Shown: positions 33,410-41,572 of the stretch, piece by piece | Layout: each line of letters begins with the position of its first letter | Position numbering within the stretch: position 1 is the stretch's first letter | Assembly (NCBI GenBank): GCA_017540905.1 | Contig: JAFYAC010000058.1 | Location: forward strand, 1 to 48,804 | From: Kiritimatiellia bacterium | GTDB lineage: Bacteria; Verrucomicrobiota; Kiritimatiellia; CAIQIC01; Lenti-01 | Length of the DNA stretch: 48,804 bases | Reading direction: 5' to 3' | The notes under the pieces: generated by a model | What the model was told of the DNA's origin: nothing | Databases searched by the model: none | Seen by the model: only the letters and a program-made list of their open reading frames with translations | Translations under genes and position numbers: made by a program

Positions 33410-33439
33410 TTGGACGGCCGCGGGGGCGGGCCGTAGGAT
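33410..33439 (+). promoter_or_regulatory. Candidate flavodoxin promoter, leaderless geometry
   Basis: TTGGAC (33410-33415), 18 bp, TAGGAT (33434-33439); the -10 ends 7 nt before ATG 33447. Confidence 0.45.
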
Positions 33440-33446
33440 GGGGGGC

Positions 33447-34067
33447 ATGAAAGCAACCGCCATGTTCGTACTATCCGCCCTCCTGCCGTTCGCGGGATGT
33501 GCGCGGGACACCGAAGCCGGAACCACCCAACAGGAGACCCCATCCATGCACCGGACGCAAAAACCGCTCGTCGTCTACTACTCCCGCACGGGGGAGAACT
33601 ACGCCGTCGGCGACATCGCCGAGGGCAACACCGCCATCGTCGCGAAGATGATCGCCCAAAAGACGGGCGCGGACCTTTTCGAAATCCGCACCGTCAAGGA
33701 ATACGCCGCCGACTACACGGAGTGCACGGAGGAGGCCAAGCGCGAGCTGCGCGACGACGCGCGGCCGGAAATCGCCGGGGACGTGGCGGACTTCGCGCAG
33801 CACGGCACGGTGTACGTCGGCTACCCGATCTGGTGGGGGGTGCCGCCGATGGGCGTTTTCACGTTCATCGAGAAGCACGACTGGGCCGGCAAGACGGTGC
33901 GCCCGTTCTGCACGCACGAGGGCAGCGGCCTCGGCGGCTCGGTCCGCGCGCTCAGGAAGGCGCTCCCCGGCGCCACCGTGGCGGACGGGCTCGCCATCCA
34001 GGGCCACGTCGCCCAGAACGACCGCCCCGCCGCCGAAACCGCCGTGGAGCGGTGGCTCGGGAAATGA
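33447..34067 (+). CDS. Flavodoxin-family lipoprotein
   Basis: A 206-residue protein with a lipoprotein signal (FVLSALLPFAGC, Cys near residue 18) and a flavodoxin domain. VVYYSRTGENYAVG binds the FMN phosphate; YPIWWGVPPMGVFTF and THEGSGLGGS are the flavin-stacking loops typical of flavodoxin_4 proteins. The same gene set, LysR with flavodoxin and aldo/keto reductase, is common in gut bacteria and suggests a quinone or aldehyde reduction role, but the substrate is unknown. The ATG at 33447 is chosen because it begins the signal peptide and fits the promoter. Its stop is immediately followed by an inverted-repeat cassette. Confidence 0.88.
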   Translation: MKATAMFVLSALLPFAGCARDTEAGTTQQETPSMHRTQKPLVVYYSRTGENYAVGDIAEGNTAIVAKMIAQKTGADLFEIRTVKEYAADYTECTEEAKRELRDDARPEIAGDVADFAQHGTVYVGYPIWWGVPPMGVFTFIEKHDWAGKTVRPFCTHEGSGLGGSVRALRKALPGATVADGLAIQGHVAQNDRPAAETAVERWLGK

Positions 34068-34538
34068 CTCACACAGAGGCACAGAGGCACGGAGGGGTTA
34101 TCAATGCCGACTGTTTCGAGGAATGAACGATGACGGAAAATGAAATCAGCGGCGACGTGTTGGACGCGGCGATCAAGATACACAGGGCTTTCGGACCCGG
34201 GCTGCTCGAATGCGTTTACGAGACGCTCCTGGCAATCGAACTGGAAAAACGCGGACACAAGGTTGAGCGGCAAAAGTGGATTTCGTTCGAATACGAAGGA
34301 GTCCGCCTTGAAAACGCATTCCGGCTGGATTTGCTTGTGGACAACACGGTTGTCGTGGAGCTGAAGTCGACGGAACAGATGAACCCTGTTTTCATGAAAC
34401 AGGTCAAGACCTACTTGGTCATCATGAAACTCCATCTGGGACTTGTCGTCAATTTCGGCATGGAAACCCTCCGCGACGGTTACGCCCGTGTCGTCAACGG
34501 ATATGCTTGACCTCCGTGCCTCTGTGCCTCTGTGTGAG
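34068..34538. mobile_element. GxxExxY cassette bounded by perfect 28-bp inverted repeats
   Basis: The left arm (34068-34095) starts CTCACACAGAGGCAC and the right arm (34511-34538) is its exact reverse complement. Between them is one gene. The left arm begins one base after the flavodoxin stop. A further related single arm lies at 35427-35453, just after the aldo/keto reductase. Read as a small mobile or recombining cassette inserted into a flavodoxin-reductase operon. Confidence 0.7.
34130..34510 (+). CDS. GxxExxY protein
   Basis: A 126-residue member of the GxxExxY family (TIGR04256 type). The name motif is GLLECVYE (residues 24-31). Downstream FRLDLLVDNTVVVELKS has the D...ExK pattern of PD-(D/E)xK nuclease-fold proteins, which is inference. 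The family is known for many near-identical copies per genome in PVC and other bacteria and has no established function. The gene starts at ATG 34130 and stops one base before the right 28-bp arm, so it fills the cassette exactly. GC content is lower than in its neighbours, which suggests transfer. Confidence 0.9.
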   Translation: MTENEISGDVLDAAIKIHRAFGPGLLECVYETLLAIELEKRGHKVERQKWISFEYEGVRLENAFRLDLLVDNTVVVELKSTEQMNPVFMKQVKTYLVIMKLHLGLVVNFGMETLRDGYARVVNGYA

Positions 34539-34568
34539 ATTTTGAACCCCGCAAACCAAAGGACTCCC

Positions 34569-35417
34569 ATGCACACCACCACCCTCACCCTGAACAACGG
34601 CGTCGAATGCCCGGCCGTGGGCATCGGGACCTTCATGCTCTCCCCGGCGGACGCCGAGAACAGCGTGCGCGAGGCGCTCAAGATGGGCTACCGGCTCGTC
34701 GACACCGCCGCCGCCTACCAGAACGAACGCGCCTGCGGACGCGGCCTCCGCGCCAGCGGCGTCCCGCGCCGGGACGTGTTCCTCTCGACCAAGCTCTGGC
34801 CGTGCGACTACGCGAACCCGAACGCCGTGGACGAGACGCTGGAGCGGCTCGGCACGGACTACGTGGACCTGCTCTTCCTCCACCAGCCGGCCGGCGACTG
34901 GCCCGCGGGCTACCGGCAGCTGGAGAAGGCGCTGCGCGACGGCAAGGCGCGGTCCATCGGCATCTCGAACTTCGAGGGGCGCTACATGGAGGAGCTGGAG
35001 CGGCAGTGGGAGGTCGTCCCGCAGTTCGTCCAGGTCGAGGCGCACCCCTACTTCCCGCAGCACGAGCTGCGCAAGACGCTCGACCGCCTCGGCATCCGCC
35101 TCATGAGCTGGTATCCGCTCGGCCACGGCGACAAGGCGCTGCTGGCGGAGCCGGCCGTCGCGGAAATCGCGCGCCGCCTCGGCCGCACCCCCGCGCAGGT
35201 CATCCTGCGCTGGCACGTCCAGACGGGCTTCGCCGTCATCCCCGGCAGCCGCAACGTGGACCACATCCGCGACAACCTCGCCATCCTCGACTTCGCGCTC
35301 TCCGACGCCGACATGGCGGCCATCGCGGCCCTCGACAAGGGCGTCCGCTACTACACCCGCACCGACGCCCAGCTCGCCCAGTTCGCCGCCTGGCACCCGG
35401 CCTTCGAGACGGCTTGA
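34569..35417 (+). CDS. Aldo/keto reductase
   Basis: A 282-residue NADPH-dependent aldo/keto reductase with the full catalytic tetrad Asp45, Tyr50, Lys75 and His105, and the NADPH-binding PGSRNVDHIRDN near the C-terminus. It belongs to the 2,5-diketogluconate reductase-like class; the true substrate is unknown. It was probably next to the flavodoxin gene before the GxxExxY cassette came between, and both are likely controlled by the divergent LysR gene. ATG 34569 is the first codon of recognisable sequence; no strong ribosome site is visible. Confidence 0.92.
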   Translation: MHTTTLTLNNGVECPAVGIGTFMLSPADAENSVREALKMGYRLVDTAAAYQNERACGRGLRASGVPRRDVFLSTKLWPCDYANPNAVDETLERLGTDYVDLLFLHQPAGDWPAGYRQLEKALRDGKARSIGISNFEGRYMEELERQWEVVPQFVQVEAHPYFPQHELRKTLDRLGIRLMSWYPLGHGDKALLAEPAVAEIARRLGRTPAQVILRWHVQTGFAVIPGSRNVDHIRDNLAILDFALSDADMAAIAALDKGVRYYTRTDAQLAQFAAWHPAFETA

Positions 35418-35621
35418 GAAGAAAACCTCGCACAGAGGCACGGAGGCACGGAGAAGACGATATGGTTTTACGTTCCGGACATCCCGCCCACTCCGCCGCC
35501 CATCCTGCATTGGAACCCGGTAAAATGACCGGGCCGCCCGGAGAGCCCCTCCCTTGAGACTCCTTGCCCCCCCGCCAACCCCGGGGGGCGCACAATCCGG
35601 TAGCCCGGCGGCCAAACCGAT

Positions 35622-35725
35622 TTTTCCAATGATTGGAAAAAAGTTTTCCAATGGTTGGAAAAACAGGCCCATTTTTTCCAATGATTGGAAAAATTTTTCA
35701 CGCATTTTCCAATGATTGGAAAAAT
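35622..35725. repeat. Four-palindrome CCAATnATTGG array, copy 3
   Basis: Palindromes centred at 35631, 35653, 35683 and 35714 (spacings 22, 30, 31), the second being CCAATGGTTGG. Its left flank (CGCACAATCCGGT) is the reverse complement of the right flank of copy 1. Confidence 0.9.
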
Positions 35726-35765
35726 TTTTCGCGGAAGCAATACCACCCACAAAGACCGCAAACAG

Positions 35766-35812
35766 GAAAACGAAAAACACTTGAGAACGCCAATGTTTTC
35801 CGCAATCTCACA
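35766..35812 (+). repeat. TTTTCYRYAATCTC motif, copy 6
   Basis: GGAAAAC (from 35765) and GTTTTCC (35795-35801) can pair; the core TTTTCCGCAATCTCACA (35796-35812) follows. Confidence 0.75.
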
Positions 35813-35827
35813 TCCCACCCCGCGCCT

Positions 35828-36180
35828 GGAAGCCGCATGATCCAAGAGCCCCGCGATGCTTCTTCAGAAGCTTTCGCGTCACTTCCGGGGGTGCGGCATC
35901 TTGCCGCGCCATGGCGGATGGAGAGCGGAAGAACGACTCACGCCAAGTCCGCCAAGGCCGCAAAGGGATTGGGAGGCGAACGGGAGGGAAGAACTCCCGC
36001 GGAGACACGGAGGCGCGGAGGGCCTGGAGGACGCTTTTACACAAAAGGACCAAAAGGAAACAAAAGGGCGGCTGGAGAGCGGGAGGAAGATCGGCATTGA
36101 AAACCATGAAAACCGCTTCGCGGACATGGAAAGAGGGAGGAAAGCGGCTGTGCAGCCGGGGCGCGGGTGACCCGCCCGCT
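35828..36180 (+). repeat. Long dispersed repeat, copy 2
   Basis: Shares with 37915-38215 the blocks GGAAGCCGC, CACTTCCGGGGGTGCGGCAT, GAGGACGCTTTT, CACAAAAGGAC, AACCATGAAAACCGCTT and GACATGGAAAGAGGGAGG. Only the first 100 bp recur at 24150-24247. Confidence 0.8.
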
Positions 36181-36327
36181 TTCTTTCCACTCCACACCCG
36201 CAGGGCGTACCGCCCTTTCCCCTCTCTCCTCACTCCTTCCTCGACGCCCAACTCGCCTCCGGCACCATCACCCCGCCCTCGTCCATTGCTGACCATCCGT
36301 TCCCGTGTTTTGTGCCCACAAATAGAC

Positions 36328-36408
36328 ATACAAGGCTCATGTTTATGTTTTAATGTCATATATACAGGCTCATTTTTGTGTTGTATCCGGTTGCCAATCA
36401 GATATCAT
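36328..36408 (+). promoter_or_regulatory. Promoter and direct repeats upstream of the ATPase gene
   Basis: TTGTAT (36381-36386), 16 bp, TATCAT (36403-36408). Upstream, ATACAAGGCTCAT (36328-36340) and ATACAGGCTCAT (36362-36373) form a direct repeat 33-34 bp apart, about three helical turns. Confidence 0.45.
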
Positions 36409-36442
36409 CCGGAGCATGGAAACAGGTTGAAACAGAAAAAAC

Positions 36443-37810
36443 ATGCAATATTTGCGAAGAAGAATGGACGAAGGGCTCCTTTCCTGGAAACAGGAAAAAG
36501 GGCACTGTCCGCTTGTCGTCAAAGGGGCCCGGCAGGTCGGCAAGACGGAAACCATCCGGCGGTTCGGACAAGGCAACTACGCGAACACCATCGAAATCAA
36601 CTTCGCCACCCAACCGCAGTTCCGCCGCATCGTCGCCGACGGCTATGCCGTGGGCGACATCCTCCGCAACCTGAGCCGCATCGCCCCCTCGATGCGGTTC
36701 CTGCCCGGAAAAACACTCCTGTTCTTCGACGAAATACAGGAGTTCCCCGACATCGCGACCGCCCTCAAGCCTTTTGCCGAAGACGGCCGTTTCGACGTCA
36801 TCTGCAGCGGTTCCCTCCTGGGCGTCCACTGCAAGCGCATTTCCCACATCGCCGTCGGCCGCCAGACGGAAATCGAAATGCAGTCGATGGACTTCGAAGA
36901 GTTCCTCTGGGCCTGCGGACACGGGCGGGACCTCGTGGACGACGCCCTCGGGCGCATCGTGGAAGCCCGTCCCCTCCGCGAAGTGGATTCCGACGTCCTC
37001 GCTGCGCGCTTCCTCGACTTCTGCATTCTCGGGGGCATGCCCGCGGTCGTGAGCCGGTATGCCGGACAGGGCACGTTCGAGGGGACCCTCGCGATCCAGC
37101 GCCAGATCCTGGCCGGCTACCGGGCGGACGTACGCAAATACGTCGAAGGCCTCGACCAGTCGCGCATCCTGAAAGTCTTCGAAAGCATTCCCCCGCAGTT
37201 GGCCAAGGAAAACAAGAAGTTCCAGCTCTCAAAAATGGAAAAAGGCGCCCGTTTCCGGGATTACAACGGCTGCGTCGAGTGGATTTGCGACGCTGGAATC
37301 GCCCGCAAATGCCATTGTCTCTCCTTCCCCGAACTGCCCCTCGGCGGCAATTTCGATCCCGACCGCTTCAAGCTCTACATGGCGGACTCGGGGCTGCTGG
37401 TCGCCATGCTCGACGATGAGGCCCAGCTGGACCTGCGTGCCAACCGCAATCTCGGTGGCTGGAAAGGCGGCCTCTACGAGAACATCGTCGCGGAAGCCCT
37501 TGCCAAGAGCGGCTTCCCCCTCTACTACTGGAAGCGCGAAAACTCCACCCTCGAAGAAGATTTCTTCGTCCGCTCCCACGACAACCTGGTGCCCGTCGAA
37601 GTCAAGGCCACGCGCGGGCGAAGCCAGTCCTTGCGGACCCTCATTGCGTCCGACCGCTATCCGGACATCCGCTGGGGCGTCAAATTCGCATCCGGCAGCA
37701 TCGGCTTCGAAAACGCCATCCTCACCCTCCCCCACTGCCTCGCCTTCCTCCTGCGCCGTGCATTGGCCGATCCCCGTTTCCGTCCACGGACACGCCAGGG
37801 CATCGGCTGA
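36443..37810 (+). CDS. AAA ATPase with C-terminal DUF4143
   Basis: A 455-residue ATPase of the widespread ATP-binding/DUF4143 family. Walker A GARQVGKT is at 28-35 and Walker B LLFFDEIQ at 92-99; the C-terminal part has EDFFVRS...LVPVEVKA, the nuclease-fold-like DUF4143 end. Function of the family is not established; it is frequent in mobile and defence regions. It has its own AT-rich promoter with a direct repeat, and is flanked by two copies of the same dispersed repeat (35828-36180 and 37915-38215), which could recombine and excise it. It is not coupled to the cas operon. Confidence 0.9.
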   Translation: MQYLRRRMDEGLLSWKQEKGHCPLVVKGARQVGKTETIRRFGQGNYANTIEINFATQPQFRRIVADGYAVGDILRNLSRIAPSMRFLPGKTLLFFDEIQEFPDIATALKPFAEDGRFDVICSGSLLGVHCKRISHIAVGRQTEIEMQSMDFEEFLWACGHGRDLVDDALGRIVEARPLREVDSDVLAARFLDFCILGGMPAVVSRYAGQGTFEGTLAIQRQILAGYRADVRKYVEGLDQSRILKVFESIPPQLAKENKKFQLSKMEKGARFRDYNGCVEWICDAGIARKCHCLSFPELPLGGNFDPDRFKLYMADSGLLVAMLDDEAQLDLRANRNLGGWKGGLYENIVAEALAKSGFPLYYWKRENSTLEEDFFVRSHDNLVPVEVKATRGRSQSLRTLIASDRYPDIRWGVKFASGSIGFENAILTLPHCLAFLLRRALADPRFRPRTRQGIG

Positions 37811-37858
37811 TCCCCGGGCCGGGCCGCGGGCGTCCCGCCCGCGATGCGTCTGAAAAGC

Positions 37859-37899
37859 GGAAAACAAGCGAAAAGGCCAATGTTTTCTGTAATCTCACA
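37859..37899 (+). repeat. TTTTCYRYAATCTC motif, copy 7
   Basis: GGAAAACA and TGTTTTC arms, then core TTTTCTGTAATCTCACA (37883-37899), in the same place relative to the dispersed repeat as copy 6. Confidence 0.75.
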
Positions 37900-37914
37900 T
37901 CCAGCGGCGCGAAC

Positions 37915-38215
37915 GGAAGCCGCCCCGCCGAAATCCCCGCGATGCTTGTTCAGAAGGTGCCACGCCACTTCCGGGGGTGCGGCATCCTGCCGCGCCAAAG
38001 CGGATGGAGAGCGGGCGGGAAAAGCTCACGCGGAGCCGCGGAGACGCGGAGGGCTTGGAGGACGCTTTTGCACAAAAGGACAAAAAGGAAACAAAAGGGG
38101 CGACTGGAGAGCGGGAGGAATGCCAACATGGAAACCATGAAAACCGCTTTGCGGACATGGAAAGAGGGAGGGAAGTGGATGTGCAGTCGGGACGCGGACG
38201 TCCCGCCCGCGGGGC
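37915..38215 (+). repeat. Long dispersed repeat, copy 3
   Basis: Same block order as 35828-36180; ends near a GACGTCCCGCCCGCGGG palindrome. Together they bracket the DUF4143 ATPase as direct repeats. Confidence 0.8.
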
Positions 38216-38443
38216 GGATAGCGGACTGGAGAATGGAGATTACCGGAGGAAACCCAGACGGGAAATCCAATCCTGCGTGGCATGGAACTCCCGCATCCGC
38301 GCGCGGACCGCCGCCCCGTTTCCAGCCATCTCGTTCATGCGCCCATCCTGTTCCCCCCCCCGTCCTCAAGCGTTTTCCTCCGTTCGGAACGCATCCGCCC
38401 GCCACCCGCTCCGGAGCCATCCGCCTTTCCATGAAAAAGAATG

Positions 38444-38471
38444 TTGACAAAACCGTCGTTCGTGATTGAAT
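38444..38471 (+). promoter_or_regulatory. cas operon promoter, leaderless geometry
   Basis: Consensus TTGACA (38444-38449), 16 bp, TTGAAT (38466-38471). The -10 ends 7 nt before the ATG at 38479. Confidence 0.65.
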
Positions 38472-38478
38472 GTTCACA

Positions 38479-40818
38479 ATGACACGCCATTCTCCATCTT
38501 CCTCGTCCGCCCCCGGCACCCGCCCACTCATCGCCCACATCGATCCCTCCGACCCTTCCCGCACGGAATCTCTGGCGACCCACGCCGCCAACGTCCGCTC
38601 GACGGCCTTCCGCTTCGGCGCCCGCTTCGGTTGCGCCGCCACGGCCGCATTCGCAGGCGGCATCCACGATTTCGGGAAAGCGGACCCGGAAGTCCAGAAG
38701 TATCTCTGGTCCTTCGCCGGGGATTGCTCGGAAGAAGATGACGCGACCCCCACCCCTCCCGGCAGTCACCGCGGTCCCGACCATTCCACGGCCGGCGCCC
38801 AGTACGCCGAACGCGTCCTCCCCGGTCTCGGGCTCCTGCTGGCCTATGCCGCGGCCGGCCACCACACGGGCATGCCCGATGGGATCGCCCCCTCCCGCGC
38901 TTCGCTCGCCCGGCGCCTTGCCAAGGCCTTGCCGGACTGGGAAACGCCGGCCCGTGCACAGCTCCCGCCTGAATGGTTCGCCTGCGACCGCGACGCCATC
39001 GCCCGCGAAATACGCCCCTTCCTGGCAAACGGCGAGGGTTATGCCCTCGCCTTCCTGGCGCGCATGCTCTTCTCCTGCCTCGTCGATGCCGACTATCTGG
39101 AAACGGAACGGTTCATGGATGGCGAAAAAGCCGCCTGCAGGGAAGACGCGGCGTCCCGGGATTTCGTCTCCCTGCAATCCCACCTGGATTCCCACTTCCG
39201 CACGCTCGCCGCGGAAGCCGCCGCGGGTGCGGGCCTCTCCCCTGTCAATGCCATCCGCGAAGAGGTGCGTGCGGATTGCATGGCGTCCGCAAAACTTCCC
39301 CCCGGTCTCTTCACGCTCACGGTGCCGACCGGCGGCGGCAAGACGCTGTCTTCCATGGCGTTCGTCCTGGAACACGCCCGGCAACACGGTCTCGACCGCG
39401 TCATCTACGTCATCCCCTACACCAGCATCATCGAGCAGAACGCGCAAGTCTTCCGCGGCGTGTTCGGCGATGCGGCCGTCCTGGAGCACCACGGAAACGT
39501 GGACTACGATGCCGCCCCGTACGGCATGCACCTCCTCTCGGAGAACTGGGATGCGCCAATCGTCGTCACCACCAGCGTCCAGTTCTTCGAATCCCTGCAC
39601 GCAAACCGTCCTTCCGCCTGCCGCAAGCTCCACAATCTCGCGCGTTCGGTCGTCATCCTGGACGAGGCACAATCCCTCCCCATCGACCTCCTCCGGCCCT
39701 GCCTGCGCGCTCTCGACGAACTGGTCCGCCACTATGGCACGACCGTCGTCCTTTGTACCGCCACGCAGCCCGCCGTCCTGGCCGGACAGCTGGCCAAGGG
39801 CGGCCTGTCCGGCGGTCCGGAAGGCTGCCGCGAAATCATTCCGCAGGAACGGAATTTGCACGAGCGCCTTCGCCGCGTGATGGCGGAGCGGATCCCCGGC
39901 CGGATTTCGGATGCCGAACTGCTGGACCGGGTGGACTCGTACCCCTCCGCCCTGGTTGTGGTCAATACCCGCCGCCATGCCCGGGAACTTTTCGAAGCGG
40001 CCCGCAAACGCTTCACCGAGCGCCCGGTCTTCCACCTGAGCGCCCAGATGTGCCCGCAACACCGCGCGGAAATACTGGACACCGTCAAAGGGTTGCTTCG
40101 CCGCGGCGAGCCATGCCTCCTCGTCTCCACGCAGCTCATCGAGGCGGGCGTCGACATCGACTTCCCCTGTGTCTTCCGCGAATTGGCCGGCGCCGACTCC
40201 CTCGCGCAGGCGGCGGGACGCTGCAACCGCGAAGGCAGACTGTCCTCCCCCGGCCGGGTGTTTTTCTTCGAATCCTCCGAAAACCACTCCCCTCCCGGCT
40301 TCCTCGCCACGGCGGCCGCGAAAGGCAACGAAGTCCTCGCGCTGCCCGAGTTCGCGCACGATCTGCTCGCGCCCGCCCTGGTCACGCGCTATTTCGAGCT
40401 ACTTTACGCGGACCGGGAACAATCGCTCGACCGGCTCTCCGTCCTCTCCGACATGCTTCCACCGGCCCTTCCGGCGAAGCGCGGCGACTTTCTCGCTTAC
40501 AAATTCAGCACCCTCGGCAATTCCTTCCGCCTGATTTCCGATTCATCGGTCACCGTCTTCGTCCCCTACGGCACCGAAGGCCGCCGCCTCTGCGAAGAAC
40601 TCCGTGGCGCATACGCCCCCGGTGACCGCCGACGCATCGTCCGCAAGCTCGCCCGGTTCGCCGTCAGCCTCCACGGCCCCGAGCCCCGCGGGGCGGACGG
40701 AGGCCCCATCGCCGAGCTCGTCCACGGAACCTGGTGGGTCCTGACGAGCCCCGAACTGCATTACGACAAGGATTTCGGCATTTCCAACCAAGCCAAAACC
40801 GACTATCTGGGAATCTAG
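38479..40818 (+). CDS. cas3: CRISPR-associated helicase/nuclease Cas3 (type I-C)
   Basis: A 779-residue Cas3 with an N-terminal HD nuclease (His35, HDFGK at 63-67, a later DHSTAG) and an SF2 helicase (PTGGGKT 283-289, DEAQ 395-398, motif VI AQAAGRCNREG). It unwinds and degrades target DNA after Cascade recruits it. The start is ATG 38479, placed by the promoter just upstream; ATG 38470 is also in frame and adds three residues. It heads cas3-cas5c-cas8c-cas7c-rhuM-cas4-cas1-cas2, with 16 bp before cas5c. Confidence 0.95.
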   Translation: MTRHSPSSSSAPGTRPLIAHIDPSDPSRTESLATHAANVRSTAFRFGARFGCAATAAFAGGIHDFGKADPEVQKYLWSFAGDCSEEDDATPTPPGSHRGPDHSTAGAQYAERVLPGLGLLLAYAAAGHHTGMPDGIAPSRASLARRLAKALPDWETPARAQLPPEWFACDRDAIAREIRPFLANGEGYALAFLARMLFSCLVDADYLETERFMDGEKAACREDAASRDFVSLQSHLDSHFRTLAAEAAAGAGLSPVNAIREEVRADCMASAKLPPGLFTLTVPTGGGKTLSSMAFVLEHARQHGLDRVIYVIPYTSIIEQNAQVFRGVFGDAAVLEHHGNVDYDAAPYGMHLLSENWDAPIVVTTSVQFFESLHANRPSACRKLHNLARSVVILDEAQSLPIDLLRPCLRALDELVRHYGTTVVLCTATQPAVLAGQLAKGGLSGGPEGCREIIPQERNLHERLRRVMAERIPGRISDAELLDRVDSYPSALVVVNTRRHARELFEAARKRFTERPVFHLSAQMCPQHRAEILDTVKGLLRRGEPCLLVSTQLIEAGVDIDFPCVFRELAGADSLAQAAGRCNREGRLSSPGRVFFFESSENHSPPGFLATAAAKGNEVLALPEFAHDLLAPALVTRYFELLYADREQSLDRLSVLSDMLPPALPAKRGDFLAYKFSTLGNSFRLISDSSVTVFVPYGTEGRRLCEELRGAYAPGDRRRIVRKLARFAVSLHGPEPRGADGGPIAELVHGTWWVLTSPELHYDKDFGISNQAKTDYLGI

Positions 40819-40834
40819 CAACGAAAGGAACGAC

Positions 40835-41572
40835 ATGTCCGTCAAACTCCACGTCTGGGGTGATTACGCGCTCTTCACCCGCCCCGAAATGAAAGTCGAG
40901 CGCGTCTCCTACGAAGTCATGACGCCCTCCGCCGCCCGCAACATCCTCACCGCAATCTACTGGAAGCCGCAAATCCGCTGGGTCGTCGACCGCATCCACG
41001 TCCTCAAGCCCATCGCCTTCACCTCCGTCCGCCGCAACGAGGTCGCCTCCAAGGCGGTCACCCCTTCCGCCGCCGTCATGGCCGGCTCCGAAAAGGCCGT
41101 CCTCGGGCTCTGCCCCGAAGACGACCGCCAGCAACGCGCCTCGCTCGTCCTCCGCAACGTCGGCTACCTCATCGAGGCCCACTTCGACGTCGTCGAACGG
41201 ACCCTCGAACCCGGCGGTCCCGAACAGCCCAAGGACGTCTGCGCCGCCAAGCACATCGCCATCTTCACCCGGCGGGCATCGTCCGGTCAGGCCTTCCACC
41301 AGCCCTATCTCGGTTGCCGCGAGTTCCCGGCCCGCTTTGCACTGATTCCCGACGGCACCCCGTTGCCGCCCTGCGAACTGCCTCCAGGCCAGCGGAACAA
41401 GGACTTCGGCTGGATGTTCCACGACTTCATCTACCGCGAGGACCCGAAGGGCAAAATCGTCGAATCGCACAAGGGGCGCCGCCTTACCGCGGAACCGCGC
41501 TTCTTCCATGCCGTCGCCGAAAACGGCGTCATCCGCGTCCCCTCCCTCGACGGAGAGGAGGTCGTGTCATGA
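40835..41572 (+). CDS. cas5c: Cas5c (Cas5d), crRNA-processing Cascade subunit
   Basis: A 245-residue RAMP protein. In type I-C there is no Cas6, and Cas5c cuts the repeat and caps the 5' end of the crRNA. The N-terminal VKLHVWGDYALFTRPEMKVERVSY is the family signature, with EVMTPSAARNIL following. GAAAGGA lies before ATG 40835. The stop overlaps the cas8c start (ATGA). Length is normal. Confidence 0.95.
   Translation: MSVKLHVWGDYALFTRPEMKVERVSYEVMTPSAARNILTAIYWKPQIRWVVDRIHVLKPIAFTSVRRNEVASKAVTPSAAVMAGSEKAVLGLCPEDDRQQRASLVLRNVGYLIEAHFDVVERTLEPGGPEQPKDVCAAKHIAIFTRRASSGQAFHQPYLGCREFPARFALIPDGTPLPPCELPPGQRNKDFGWMFHDFIYREDPKGKIVESHKGRRLTAEPRFFHAVAENGVIRVPSLDGEEVVS

Larger units (their letters stand above)
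33119..33446. promoter_or_regulatory. LysR/flavodoxin divergent control region
   Basis: It holds the inverted repeat at 33182-33216, the flavodoxin promoter (33410-33439) and a second copy of the lysR start sequence, GTAGGTTTCGATCATGG, near 33325-33341 (first copy 33104-33120). The second copy opens a frame of only about 14 codons. Confidence 0.55.
35418..36442. other. Intergenic region, 1025 bp, repeats and a promoter
   Basis: Holds a single CACAGAGGCACGGAGG arm (35427-35453), the third four-palindrome array (35622-35722), motif copy 6, the long dispersed repeat (35828-36180) and an AT-rich patch with direct repeats before the ATPase gene (36328-36408). No gene is supported. Confidence 0.6.
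37811..38443. other. Intergenic region, 630 bp, repeats only
   Basis: Holds a hairpin CGCGGGCG-TCC-CGCCCGCG (37825-37843) just after the ATPase gene, motif copy 7 and the third copy of the dispersed repeat. No gene is supported. Confidence 0.6.

Noticed and set aside
37825-37843. Terminator after the DUF4143 ATPase
   Set aside because: Good stem but no T-run, and the same GC palindrome recurs near 38195, so it was kept only as part of the repeat description.
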